From Paenibacillus sp. GSMTC-2017 (GTDB lineage: Bacteria; Bacillota; Bacilli; Paenibacillales; Paenibacillaceae), in NCBI RefSeq assembly GCF_016019935.1, contig NZ_JAECMT010000002.1, positions 186,001 through 250,000 on the forward strand: a stretch of DNA of 64,000 nucleotides. The letters are read 5' to 3'. This document shows, piece after piece, positions 33,785 to 43,378 of this stretch. The notes under the pieces were generated by a model. The model made no database searches, was not told where the DNA came from, and saw only the letters and a program-made list of their open reading frames with translations. Each line of letters begins with the position of its first letter. Position 1 is the stretch's first letter. A program made the translations under genes and the position numbers.

Positions 33785-36235
33785 TTAATTTCCATTTGTC
33801 GTTAACCCATTGCCAGCTTCTCCGCCTTCAGCAGTACTTTGAGGAACAATTGGATCAATCGTTTCTAGACTACCGTCACCAGTTGCAGGCTGTTCCGTTT
33901 CTTCTGGCGGCAAAGTTGGTTCTGGCGTTTCATTACCATTGTTACCACCTTCAGGATCCGTTGGTGGAATAGACGTCTCAGGTTCCGTCGGTGGTACTGG
34001 TGTCTCAATTGGAATTTCAGGAATAACAATTTGCGTTATACCTGATCGTTCACTTTTCGTTTCGGTAGCTGCATCATGAGCGATAACATAATATTCGTAG
34101 GTCATACCTGGGAAGACATTAAAGTCATCAACAGTTGTAGAAGCAGCCGTGTCGGCAAAATGAGTGAATTCAGTTTCGCCGCTTCCTTTACGGAATACTT
34201 CGTATGTCATATTTTGCTCAGGAACAGGGTCCCAGCTTAATTGTACTTTAGCTTCTTCTTGAATATAAGTTGCACTTATATTGCCAACTTTCGTTAACGG
34301 CTTATCTTCCTTAGCACCTTGAGGACGTTTGAAGCTTTCTCTCTCTACATTTTTCATCGCTGCTTTCATAACCTTAGCGAATAGTGCTGATGTTTGAGAG
34401 TTGCCTCCACGCTTAAGAATATGGTTAATATCTGTCTTGTCATAACCCATCCAAACAGCAGCAGTCCATTCAGGTGTATAACCAACGAACCATGCATCCC
34501 TAATTCCTGAACCTTTATAACCTTTTATACCGTGCTGCGTCGTACCCGTTTTACCAGCAAGAGGGCGTCCGAAGTTAGCTCTAGTTCCTGTTCCGCCCTT
34601 CTCAACAACTGCTTGCATCATTTCGGTTAAATACCAAGCCGTTTCAGATGACATCAATTGTTTGCTAGGTGGGGCTTTATACGTTTTATTGTACTTGTTT
34701 TTACCAGTGATGCTCGTAATGGTATGCGCATCAACTGATTTCCCTCCATTAGCTATAATGCTATATGCAGTAGCCATTTGCAATGGAGATGCACCACGTG
34801 TTGTTCCACCAAGTGCGAGTGCAAGGTTCTCATCCTCTTTTTCAAGCGTCAAACCCAGACTTTCCGCAAAAGCAACAGAATTCTTAATACCAGCTTCGTT
34901 AAGGAGCCATACTGCAGCTAAGTTACGTGAATCCTTCATTGCCTGCTTCATCGAAACAGGCGTTGGGCCCCAACGATCAGTAGGACAATAATTGGAATAA
35001 CATTTTTTCTCATTCGCTAATGTCGTCCAAGGGAAAAACTTGCCTGTTTCTAGTGCCGGACCAAAGGATACGATAGGTTTAATTGCCGATCCAGGTTGGC
35101 GAGGCTGTTCTACACGATTCCAGCCCCTCATTTGATAATCACGACCGCCTGAGAGCGCCTTAATTTCACCAGTACGATGATCCATAATAATCATAGCACC
35201 TTGAACGATTTGCTCATCTTTACTTTTTTCAAAGTTGTCAGGATTGTTAAATTCTTTATCCATAGCATCCTGAGCTGTCGTATCCAGCGTTGTATAGATA
35301 TGATATCCGCCTACACGAAGTTCTTCCTCGGTCTTCTGAGTTAACTCCATCGCTTCTTCGATAACGAAGTCAACAAACGCATGATAGTTGCCATTTTTGA
35401 AATCATCAACATTTGCTGGAGCTTCATACACAACTGCTTTAGCCTGCTCCATCTCTTCAGCCGTAATATACTTTTGATCATACATTAGTTGTAAAACAAC
35501 TGCTCTTCGATTCAACGAATCTTCAGGTCGATTAATCGGATTGTAGCGGTTTGGTGCTTTAGGCATTGCTGCAAGAGTTGCAGCCTGCCACAATTCTAGC
35601 TCAGATAATTCCACCCCAAAGTAATAATCGGCAGCAGCCTTCACTCCGTGAATACCTTTACCAAAATAAATTCGATTTAGATACATCGTTAATATTTCAT
35701 CTTTAGTTAACTTTTGCTCGAGAGCAACCGCTATAGATGCTTCTGTCGCTTTTCTGAAAAACGTTTTGTCAGCGCTCAAAAATACATTTTTAGCTAGCTG
35801 TTGGGTAATTGTACTACCGCCCTCTACAGCACTTCTAGCAATTACGTCCTTCACTACTGCACGACCAATAGCCCAAAAGTCGAGTCCAGAATGTGTTTCG
35901 AACCGTTGATCTTCAGTTGCTACAATCGCATTTCGCATTATTTCCGGAATTTCCGAAAACTCCGCTACTTCACGATGATCCAAAGCATCGTATAATCTAG
36001 AGATTTCCTTACCTTTCGCATCGTAAATGATAGATGCCTCGCCGAAATCTAACTTGTTGCCATGCTCTTCAAGAAGTCTTTCGCCGTTCAGTATGATTAG
36101 CAAATATCCAATAATACCACAGACAATTCCAATTACCGCTGTGAAAAACAATCCGTAAAACCAAGCTTTACCTGATATACGTCTTTTTTTCTTCACTTTA
36201 GGTTTTGGTGTCCTTTTTTTAGGTTGTTCAGTCAT
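33785..36235 (-). CDS. class A penicillin-binding protein PBP1A with fibronectin-type domain
   Basis: 816 residues. A basic cytoplasmic tail and a membrane helix (about 26-50) precede the GT51 transglycosylase (ATEDQRFETHSG, GGSTITQQLAKNVFL) and a transpeptidase with PGSAIKP (Ser-x-x-Lys), SRN and AGKTGTTQHG. A fibronectin type III-like module (about 665-750) and a Pro/Glu/Thr-rich tail with PTEPE-type runs complete it. It polymerises and cross-links peptidoglycan. The C-terminal extras are common in Bacillota PBP1. All catalytic motifs are intact. Confidence 0.95.
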   Translation of the reverse strand: MTEQPKKRTPKPKVKKKRRISGKAWFYGLFFTAVIGIVCGIIGYLLIILNGERLLEEHGNKLDFGEASIIYDAKGKEISRLYDALDHREVAEFSEIPEIMRNAIVATEDQRFETHSGLDFWAIGRAVVKDVIARSAVEGGSTITQQLAKNVFLSADKTFFRKATEASIAVALEQKLTKDEILTMYLNRIYFGKGIHGVKAAADYYFGVELSELELWQAATLAAMPKAPNRYNPINRPEDSLNRRAVVLQLMYDQKYITAEEMEQAKAVVYEAPANVDDFKNGNYHAFVDFVIEEAMELTQKTEEELRVGGYHIYTTLDTTAQDAMDKEFNNPDNFEKSKDEQIVQGAMIIMDHRTGEIKALSGGRDYQMRGWNRVEQPRQPGSAIKPIVSFGPALETGKFFPWTTLANEKKCYSNYCPTDRWGPTPVSMKQAMKDSRNLAAVWLLNEAGIKNSVAFAESLGLTLEKEDENLALALGGTTRGASPLQMATAYSIIANGGKSVDAHTITSITGKNKYNKTYKAPPSKQLMSSETAWYLTEMMQAVVEKGGTGTRANFGRPLAGKTGTTQHGIKGYKGSGIRDAWFVGYTPEWTAAVWMGYDKTDINHILKRGGNSQTSALFAKVMKAAMKNVERESFKRPQGAKEDKPLTKVGNISATYIQEEAKVQLSWDPVPEQNMTYEVFRKGSGETEFTHFADTAASTTVDDFNVFPGMTYEYYVIAHDAATETKSERSGITQIVIPEIPIETPVPPTEPETSIPPTDPEGGNNGNETPEPTLPPEETEQPATGDGSLETIDPIVPQSTAEGGEAGNGLTTNGN

Positions 36236-36292
36236 GATGACTCCCTCCTGTGATTCCCAGCATCGTTTATTCTAGCATTACCACGAAACGAC

Positions 36293-36323
36293 AAGAGCAA
36301 CCCGTCTTGAGCGGGTTGCTCTT
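36293..36323 (-). terminator. terminator of hfq
   Basis: AAGAGCAACCCG pairs with CGGGTTGCTCTT around a 7-base loop. The T tract is interrupted, so efficiency is uncertain. Confidence 0.75.
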
Positions 36324-36383
36324 GCATACCGCTATCTAGTTAAACGAACGACTATATAAGAAAGTTTCACAAGTGCTACTTAA

Positions 36384-36629
36384 CTAGCCTTCAGACGAGT
36401 TATTTTCCGCTTGCATTAGCGATACATTTCGCTGTGGAACAAACGTCGAAATAGCATGCTTGTACACCATCTGTTGACGTCCTTCACTATCAATAATAAT
36501 TGTGAAATTATCAAATGCTTTGATAACGCCTCGAATTTGAAACCCATTCATCAAAAAAACGGTCACCGGTATGTTATCCTTGCGCAACTGATTCAGGAAC
36601 GTATCTTGAATATTGATTGATTTGTTCAT
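36384..36629 (-). CDS. hfq: RNA chaperone Hfq
   Basis: 81 residues. Sm1 motif [20 protein letters not shown], Sm2 motif [12 protein letters not shown]. It forms a hexamer binding sRNA and mRNA. The short C-terminal tail ([10 protein letters not shown]) is usual in Bacillota. It follows miaA by 17 bases, as in many bacteria. Confidence 0.97.
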   Translation of the reverse strand: MNKSINIQDTFLNQLRKDNIPVTVFLMNGFQIRGVIKAFDNFTIIIDSEGRQQMVYKHAISTFVPQRNVSLMQAENNSSEG

Positions 36630-36646
36630 TGGACGTAACCCCCGTC

Positions 36647-37663
36647 TTAAAAAGATTGATTAGAAGTATATTCAAGATGATCTTGAAACTTTCCTGCTAT
36701 TATACCATGAATTTCAGTTAAATTGTTGTTAAAATTTTGTCCAGTATCGAACCAATGAATATCTTTCATATGGCGAAACCATGACAATTGTCGCTTTGCA
36801 AATCTTCTTGTATCCCTTTTTAATCTCTCTACAGCTGCCTCGTAGCTACATTCTCCACGTAAATAGTCTGCTATTTCTTTATAGCCTAGAGCTTGCATAG
36901 GTACAGAATTAGATGGTAGATTATGTTGCAGCACACGCTCCACTTCGGCAACTAATCCTTCTTCCAACATAAGATCAATCCGCTCTTCGATTCTGCGATA
37001 TAGATCTGCACGATCCATCGTAAGTCCAATGATGCAAAGATTATAAGGTGATTCCTTTTTCTGACCAGCCTGCTGCTCTGTAAATGTCTGCCCTGTCATA
37101 TGATAGACTTCTAGCGCACGAATCACTCTGCGTTGATCATTCGGGTGAAGTCGTTCTGCTGCTGGAGGATCAATGTTCGCTAACTTCTGATGAAGCGCTT
37201 CTACTCCATGTTCTATTGCAAATGTTTCCATCTCAGAACGGAACAGTTCATCCGAACCTTGGTCAGCAAATTGATAATTATAGCAGAGTGACTCGACATA
37301 AAGACCTGTACCACCAACAATAAACGGCAACTTTCCTTTAGCCGCAATTGATTGAATCGTATCCGAAGCTCCTGCTTGGAAATCTGCAGCCGAATAAGCT
37401 TCATCTAGTTCACATATATCAATGAGATGATGCGGGATGCCTTCCCGATCTTCTTCCTTTATTTTCGCAGTTCCAATATCCATTCCTTTATAGACTTGCA
37501 TAGAATCTCCGGAGATGATTTCTGCATTCCACGTTTTTGCAAGATTGAGACTGAGGGCTGTCTTTCCAACTGCTGTTGGACCAATAAGGACAAGCAAAGG
37601 TTGTTTGCGGTCTTGTAATGCTTCCGCTTTTATTTCTGTACTTTCATCGTGCTCAGCCAACAT
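36647..37663 (-). CDS. miaA: tRNA dimethylallyltransferase
   Basis: 338 residues. The P-loop is [13 protein letters not shown], followed by the conserved [18 protein letters not shown] and [12 protein letters not shown]. It attaches a dimethylallyl group to A37 of tRNAs reading UNN codons. The first 20 residues ([20 protein letters not shown]) extend the usual N-terminus. The start overlaps the end of the methyltransferase gene, with GGAG inside that gene 6 bases upstream, indicating coupling. Confidence 0.95.
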   Translation of the reverse strand: MLAEHDESTEIKAEALQDRKQPLLVLIGPTAVGKTALSLNLAKTWNAEIISGDSMQVYKGMDIGTAKIKEEDREGIPHHLIDICELDEAYSAADFQAGASDTIQSIAAKGKLPFIVGGTGLYVESLCYNYQFADQGSDELFRSEMETFAIEHGVEALHQKLANIDPPAAERLHPNDQRRVIRALEVYHMTGQTFTEQQAGQKKESPYNLCIIGLTMDRADLYRRIEERIDLMLEEGLVAEVERVLQHNLPSNSVPMQALGYKEIADYLRGECSYEAAVERLKRDTRRFAKRQLSWFRHMKDIHWFDTGQNFNNNLTEIHGIIAGKFQDHLEYTSNQSF

Positions 37664-38432
37664 GTATCACTCCATATGCAATCTTCGACGTGTTGACATG
37701 CGTGCGCTTAAAGCCCAGCCGTTCAAATTCGCCGCTTCTTTGATTTTCTTTAATTATAACTGTTTTTCTAGCGACCCGTTTGGCATGCTCTACAACTTCA
37801 GCGCTCAATGCATCCATATTTGCAATCGTCCTAAAAGCACTAATAGCTGATGACTCCAATATCGGTTGTCTAAACATCGGGTCGAAGTAGACGATATCCG
37901 CACTATTATCTGGTAAACCTTCCAAATAACCAGCATGATTACGACATAATAAATTTATCCGTCTCATAGCTGCATCTACATCGGGTATACTTGTTTGATA
38001 ATTTGCGAGTCCTTCTCGTACTAATGCGGACAAGATCGGTTCACTTTCTAATGCATCTACTCGGCCACTTTCACCCACCGCATATGAAAAAATGAGGGAA
38101 TCAGCAGCCATTCCTGCTGTGCAGTCAATAACATGATCCCCTTCACAACAGCCGGATAACTCGATTAAAGGATCAGTTTCCCCACGTCGTAGTCGTTTCA
38201 CGCGAACATATGCCATACTTGGATGAAAATAAAGAGGTGGTTCATTCGCATTGTCGTAGAAACGAACCTCCTTCTCCGTAACTATAATAGTGCGATGATT
38301 ATCGCTCATTTCTATTAACTTTTGGATGGATAAGTTTCTACGTGGTATAACTTTTGCTGATAATTCTGCTGCTAACTTCCGTGCTTGCTCATTTATTCGC
38401 TCCGATGGATTCGGAGCGGTCGTAATTATCAA
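37653..38432 (-). CDS. RsmJ-like class I SAM-dependent methyltransferase
   Basis: About 259 residues. The SAM loop is VIDCTAGMAADSLIFS and the catalytic-type motif YFDPMFRQP resembles RsmJ's DPMFP, used to methylate guanine in 16S rRNA. The usual Bacillota family start (MI-x-TT) points to the TTG at 38432, which shares bases with the mutL stop (TTGA). In-frame codons farther upstream would bury 90 bases in mutL. It lies between mutL and miaA and is probably co-translated. The target nucleotide is not proven. Confidence 0.82.
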   Translation of the reverse strand: MIITTAPNPSERINEQARKLAAELSAKVIPRRNLSIQKLIEMSDNHRTIIVTEKEVRFYDNANEPPLYFHPSMAYVRVKRLRRGETDPLIELSGCCEGDHVIDCTAGMAADSLIFSYAVGESGRVDALESEPILSALVREGLANYQTSIPDVDAAMRRINLLCRNHAGYLEGLPDNSADIVYFDPMFRQPILESSAISAFRTIANMDALSAEVVEHAKRVARKTVIIKENQRSGEFERLGFKRTHVNTSKIAYGVIHVG

Positions 38433-40498
38433 GACATCACCCGCTTGAACATTTTTTCTAGTTGATAAGTCGAAAGGTGTACGATAATCGGTCTGCCATG
38501 AGGACATGTATAAGGCTGTTCGCACTGAGATAATCGAACTAGTAATGAGTCTCCTTCCTCACGTGACAAACGATCATTCGCTTTAATGGATGCTTTGCAA
38601 GCACACATAATGGCTGCTTTTTCTCTCAACTTCGTAATATTTATTGATTTACGTTCACTAATAAGCAACTCTGCCATCTCTTCAAGCAGCGATTGTTGTT
38701 CACCCTCTGGCATCCATTGTGGATATGAGCGAACAAGGAACGTTTGTGGGCCAAATGGCTCAATTTCGACACCCGCTTCGCCAAATAAATCCGTTAACTC
38801 TCTGAGCTGAGCAGCATCACCTGGGGTAAATTCAAGCGTCAAAGGAACGAGTAATTGTTGACTTGCAGCTACAGGATTCCCAAATTTATGAAGATAATAT
38901 TCGTAATTAATGCGTTCATGTGCAGCATGTTGATCGATTAAATAGAGTCCATCTTCCGCTTGTGCAACGATGTACGTTCCATGGTGTTGGCCAATCCAAT
39001 GAAGTTCTGGAAAGACAGGTACGGCAGTTGCTGAATTATTATTAAATGTTTCAACTTGTGCTGGTACATTATCATTCACTTTATTGCTTTCTCTCACAGC
39101 CCAGTCTTCGTTCTGATTTGAAGAACGACTTAATAAATTACCGCCTGTAGGGGGAGCATAAAGCTTCTCCGTTGCTTCTTTAGGCACATATTCACGGAAA
39201 TTCGTTTGTGAACCGTAAGATGAAGTTGGATTGGATGAACGTCGATCATTGAATATTCCATTCGATGTCGAAGTACCATATTGAGTATTGCTTGGTGTAC
39301 CTTGATCAGATTGTGCATGGTTAGTTGAACAATTTTCTGCTGATCCATAGGATGTCGATGCGTTAGCTGGTTTTTGGTCAGATCCGGTCGTACTTTCCTG
39401 CTCGTGTACGCCCTGCTCTCGATCAGCGACATGAAATGAAATCGCATCTTGAACATATAACGGCTTAGAACGTTCTTGCCTTCCACCTGAACTTGGTCCA
39501 GGAATGTGACGCTGTGTACTCAAAACCTCTTTTACTGCTCGCTCTATTAATGTACGGAGCTCTGCTTCTTTACTGAAGCGAACCTCCATCTTCGAAGGAT
39601 GAACGTTAACATCTAACAGAGATGGATGCATACCGATCTCTAATACTGCAAGCGGATAGCGATTAATTGGAAGAAGTGTATGGAAAGCTTGCAACAATGA
39701 TTGATTTACAGCATGAGATCGAATATATCGTCCGTTAACGACTACAGTAATTCCGTTCCTATTCGCTCTTGTAAGCTCTGGTTTCGAAATATATCCCATT
39801 AATTCATAATCGGAATCAGAAGCTGACACTGGAAGCATCACTTTCGCAGTACTCGTACCGTAAATCGCTGCGATTACTTGTAGCCGATCACCTGTTCCAA
39901 GAGTCCGAAGTAATGTATTTCCATTATGCTTTAACGTAAATGCAATGCCTGGATGAGCAAGAGCAAGTCGGTTAATAAAATCGGATATATGACCAAGCTC
40001 GGTTTGAATAGACTTCATATATTTAAGCCTTGCAGGTGTGTTATAAAATAAATCTCTAACACTCATATCCGTACCTTGTGGAGCGTTATAAGGTTCATCA
40101 GCTGTTATCGAACCACCTTCGATGAACAAACGTCGAGCTAATCCACTATTGGAATCGGCAGAAACGCACTGCAGACGCGATACGGCTGCAATACTCGGAA
40201 GTGCCTCGCCACGAAATCCAAGACTTGCGATTCGAAATAGATCGCTGCTCGCAGATATTTTACTCGTTGCATGCCTCTGGAACGCGGTCATAATGTCAGA
40301 AGCTTCAATGCCTCCTCCATTATCCACCACTCTAATTAACGTTAGACCACCTTCTTCTATCGTCACATCAATCGTCGTGCTCCCAGCATCGACCGCATTT
40401 TCGACGAGTTCTTTTACAACTGACGAAGGACGTTCAACTACTTCACCTGCTGCGATTTGGTTCGCAAGCTGTTCATCCAATACTTTGATCTTCGCCAC
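38429..40498 (-). CDS. mutL: DNA mismatch repair protein MutL
   Basis: 689 residues. The N-terminal GHKL ATPase has IAAGEVVERPSSVVKELVEN, VDNGGGI and GFRGEALPSIAAVS. A long, low-complexity Ser/Asn/Gln-rich linker spans about 350-460. The C-terminal domain has DQHAAHERINYEYY (endonuclease metal motif DQHAxxERI) and a CACKASIKAND-CPHGRP pair. The GTG start has GGGAGG 10 bases upstream. It nicks DNA during mismatch repair with MutS, encoded directly upstream. Confidence 0.96.
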   Translation of the reverse strand: MAKIKVLDEQLANQIAAGEVVERPSSVVKELVENAVDAGSTTIDVTIEEGGLTLIRVVDNGGGIEASDIMTAFQRHATSKISASSDLFRIASLGFRGEALPSIAAVSRLQCVSADSNSGLARRLFIEGGSITADEPYNAPQGTDMSVRDLFYNTPARLKYMKSIQTELGHISDFINRLALAHPGIAFTLKHNGNTLLRTLGTGDRLQVIAAIYGTSTAKVMLPVSASDSDYELMGYISKPELTRANRNGITVVVNGRYIRSHAVNQSLLQAFHTLLPINRYPLAVLEIGMHPSLLDVNVHPSKMEVRFSKEAELRTLIERAVKEVLSTQRHIPGPSSGGRQERSKPLYVQDAISFHVADREQGVHEQESTTGSDQKPANASTSYGSAENCSTNHAQSDQGTPSNTQYGTSTSNGIFNDRRSSNPTSSYGSQTNFREYVPKEATEKLYAPPTGGNLLSRSSNQNEDWAVRESNKVNDNVPAQVETFNNNSATAVPVFPELHWIGQHHGTYIVAQAEDGLYLIDQHAAHERINYEYYLHKFGNPVAASQQLLVPLTLEFTPGDAAQLRELTDLFGEAGVEIEPFGPQTFLVRSYPQWMPEGEQQSLLEEMAELLISERKSINITKLREKAAIMCACKASIKANDRLSREEGDSLLVRLSQCEQPYTCPHGRPIIVHLSTYQLEKMFKRVMS

Positions 40499-40528
40499 TT
40501 TCGGATCGCCTCCCTTCTCTACCTATTA

Positions 40529-43243
40529 TTAATCACGTAACTTGGTCTTCATTTCATTTAGCCATTGCATCGCCATCATTGGTGTGATGTTAAATAAATC
40601 TAACTTCTTTAGCTCATCTGCTAGTTGTTCTGCTTTAGGAGAGGCTTTTTTAAATTTCGCAACTTCCGAAGTTGCTGCTGGTTCTTCAAACATCGATAGT
40701 TGAACGATTGTTTCACTTACAATTGGAGTAGATTCAGCAACCACGTTAGACATTACACCTTCATTTTTTGAAGCTGTGTAGTGAGGGATTGTATGTTCAA
40801 CTTTTCCAACTTCATTTCGAGAATCATTTCGTTCGACATTATTCACTAAATTGCCAACACTCTCTTCAGTGCTATCTAAAAGCTCGTAAGCTCGTCCAAT
40901 AATAGATTGTGGAAGCCCCGCTAGCTGTGCACAGTATATACCATAGCTCGTACTCGCAGCACCAGCCACCAACTTGCGCAAAAATGTAACGTCATCGCCA
41001 CTTTCTTCGACTGCCATTCTAGAGTTAGCTAAAGAAGATAACGATTGATCAAGATGTGCTAATTCATGGAAATGAGTAGAAACTAACGCCTTACAACCGA
41101 TGTGGTGATGGACATATTCAATTACCGCTTGTGCAATAGCCATACCTTCGCCGGTCGAAGTGCCTCTACCTAATTCATCAATTATGACCAAACTATTAGC
41201 AGTTGCTTGCTCCGTCATAATCTGAATATCTTTCATTTCTACCATAAACGTACTCTGTCCACCAATCAAATCATCGGCCGCACCGATACGGGTAAAGATC
41301 CGATCAATTAATGGAATTACAGCATCTTTAGCAGGGACGAAGCAGCCAATTTGTGCCATGACACTAACTAGCGCAACTTGACGCATATACGTACTTTTAC
41401 CCGCCATATTCGGCCCGGTAATTAGTAGAATACGATTACTTTCTTCCGTGAGCAAAGTATCATTCGCAATAAAAGGAGTCCCGTCGAGCATAGCCTCAAC
41501 GACCGGATGTCTTCCATCAGATACTCGTAGATCAAAACCTTCTATCACTTGTGGTCTGCAATATCTACGTTCCGCACTAACAGTTGCGAGCGACTGATAC
41601 ACATCCAGTTCAGCAATAACTGCAGCGGCTTTCTGAAGTCGATGCAAATGAAGCGCAATATGGTCTCGTAGCTCAACAAATCGTGTATACTCCAAGTCAA
41701 TCATTTTATCTTCTGCTTCAAGAATTAGACGTTCCTTTTCCTTCAGCTCAGGAGTCACATAACGTTCAGCGTTCGCTAACGTTTGTTTACGTTCGTATCT
41801 CCCCTCTGGAAGCATAGAAATATTCGCTTTGGAAACTTCCAAATAATATCCGAACACTTTGTTAAAACCGATCTTAAGTGACTTAATGCCCGTTGCCTCG
41901 CGCTCTTGACGTTCTAGCTCAGCAAGCCACTTCTTCCCATTCGTGCTCGCCTCTCTTAACTGATCCAAATATTCATCGTATCCGTTTTGTATAAGTCCAC
42001 CTTCGCGAATCGAAATTGGTGGTTCTTCTACAACTACCGTTTCAATCATGTCCGCAATATCAGAGCAATCGTCGATTCCATTAACTAGTTCGTGCAACAC
42101 AGCGGAATTAGATTTCGTGCAAAGCAAACTTAATGCCGGAATACGGCGAAGTGATAGTTTGAGCGCATTAAGATCGCGTCCATTCGCATTGCCGTATGCT
42201 ACTCTTCCAACAAGGCGTTCTAAATCGTAAATCGGCTGTAGTTCTGAGCGAATATCTTCGCGCAAAATTAAATCACGATAGAGTGACTCTACCGCGTCAA
42301 GACGTTTCCCTATTGCACCGCTACTTAATAGAGGCTTATCAATCCAACGACGTAACAGCCTTGCTCCCATCGAAGTGCCTGTCCGATCTAACAACCACAG
42401 CAAAGATCCTTTTTTGCTACGATCCCGTACTGTTTCTGTTAGCTCCAAATTACGTCTCGTATAATGATCCAAAATCATAAACTGATTTGGCTCATAAGCA
42501 CGAATTGTGCGTACATGAGATAATGAACGTTTTTGTGTTTCTTCCAAATAACCAGTCAAAATGCTAACGGCTTGCAGCCTTGCATCTGTTAAACGATCAA
42601 GCTCTGCAGCATCAAACTGCGCAAGTAATTTCTCACGAGAAATAGTTTCTCGAGCGGTAAGAGGCACTTGTTTGCTCCAAATAGATGAACCGCTTATCTT
42701 TTCAAGTAGCACACTATCTCCTACAACTTCGGAAGGCGAATAGACATTAAGTTCATCAATAAGCGCTTCGAGCTTCTCAGGGAAAGAGGTGACATATAAT
42801 TCACCAGTAGATAAGTCGCAAGCCGCAATACCGAGCATTCCACCTACATGCGTCGTCGCCGCAATAAAGTTGTTTGAATGACTCTCAAGCGACTTCGATT
42901 CCATTACAGTCCCAGGCGTAATAATACGTACAATTTCACGGCGAACTACGCCTTTCGCAGCTGCAGGATCTTCTACTTGTTCACAGATAGCAACCTTATA
43001 ACCTTTATCAATTAATCTGCTAATGTAGTTTTCAGAAGAATGATGCGGAATACCACACATTGGTATTTTACCCTCTCCGCCACCTTCTCTTCCTGTTAGC
43101 GTAATCTCAAGTTCACGGGAAGCATTAATTGCATCATCAAAAAACATTTCGTAAAAATCACCGAGACGGAAAAATAAAAAAGCGTCCTTCGCTTCTTCTT
43201 TGATCGATAAATATTGTTGAATCATCGGAGTGTAACCGGCCAT
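40529..43243 (-). CDS. mutS: DNA mismatch repair protein MutS
   Basis: 904 residues from the preferred ATG: MAGYTPMIQQYLSIKEE, then the mismatch-binding FLFFRLGDFYEMF (Phe-x-Glu wedge). Walker A is ITGPNMAGKSTYMRQ, Walker B VIIDELGRGTSTGEG, and STHFHELAHL follows. A spacer of low conservation (about 800-870) precedes the C-terminal MAMQWLNEMK. GGAGG lies 7 bases before this ATG; an in-frame codon 22 residues earlier has nothing comparable. It forms an operon with mutL at a 30-base gap. Confidence 0.96.
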   Translation of the reverse strand: MAGYTPMIQQYLSIKEEAKDAFLFFRLGDFYEMFFDDAINASRELEITLTGREGGGEGKIPMCGIPHHSSENYISRLIDKGYKVAICEQVEDPAAAKGVVRREIVRIITPGTVMESKSLESHSNNFIAATTHVGGMLGIAACDLSTGELYVTSFPEKLEALIDELNVYSPSEVVGDSVLLEKISGSSIWSKQVPLTARETISREKLLAQFDAAELDRLTDARLQAVSILTGYLEETQKRSLSHVRTIRAYEPNQFMILDHYTRRNLELTETVRDRSKKGSLLWLLDRTGTSMGARLLRRWIDKPLLSSGAIGKRLDAVESLYRDLILREDIRSELQPIYDLERLVGRVAYGNANGRDLNALKLSLRRIPALSLLCTKSNSAVLHELVNGIDDCSDIADMIETVVVEEPPISIREGGLIQNGYDEYLDQLREASTNGKKWLAELERQEREATGIKSLKIGFNKVFGYYLEVSKANISMLPEGRYERKQTLANAERYVTPELKEKERLILEAEDKMIDLEYTRFVELRDHIALHLHRLQKAAAVIAELDVYQSLATVSAERRYCRPQVIEGFDLRVSDGRHPVVEAMLDGTPFIANDTLLTEESNRILLITGPNMAGKSTYMRQVALVSVMAQIGCFVPAKDAVIPLIDRIFTRIGAADDLIGGQSTFMVEMKDIQIMTEQATANSLVIIDELGRGTSTGEGMAIAQAVIEYVHHHIGCKALVSTHFHELAHLDQSLSSLANSRMAVEESGDDVTFLRKLVAGAASTSYGIYCAQLAGLPQSIIGRAYELLDSTEESVGNLVNNVERNDSRNEVGKVEHTIPHYTASKNEGVMSNVVAESTPIVSETIVQLSMFEEPAATSEVAKFKKASPKAEQLADELKKLDLFNITPMMAMQWLNEMKTKLRD

Positions 43244-43378
43244 CGACGTTCCTCCTGCAAAATATAGATTAATGAGTAAGTCATTATAAGCAACACTCAT
43301 AATTAGCAAACATCAGATCTCCATTATAACAAGCAGAACAGATGTGTGCTATAACCTATAGCAATAGAACCTGTCATT

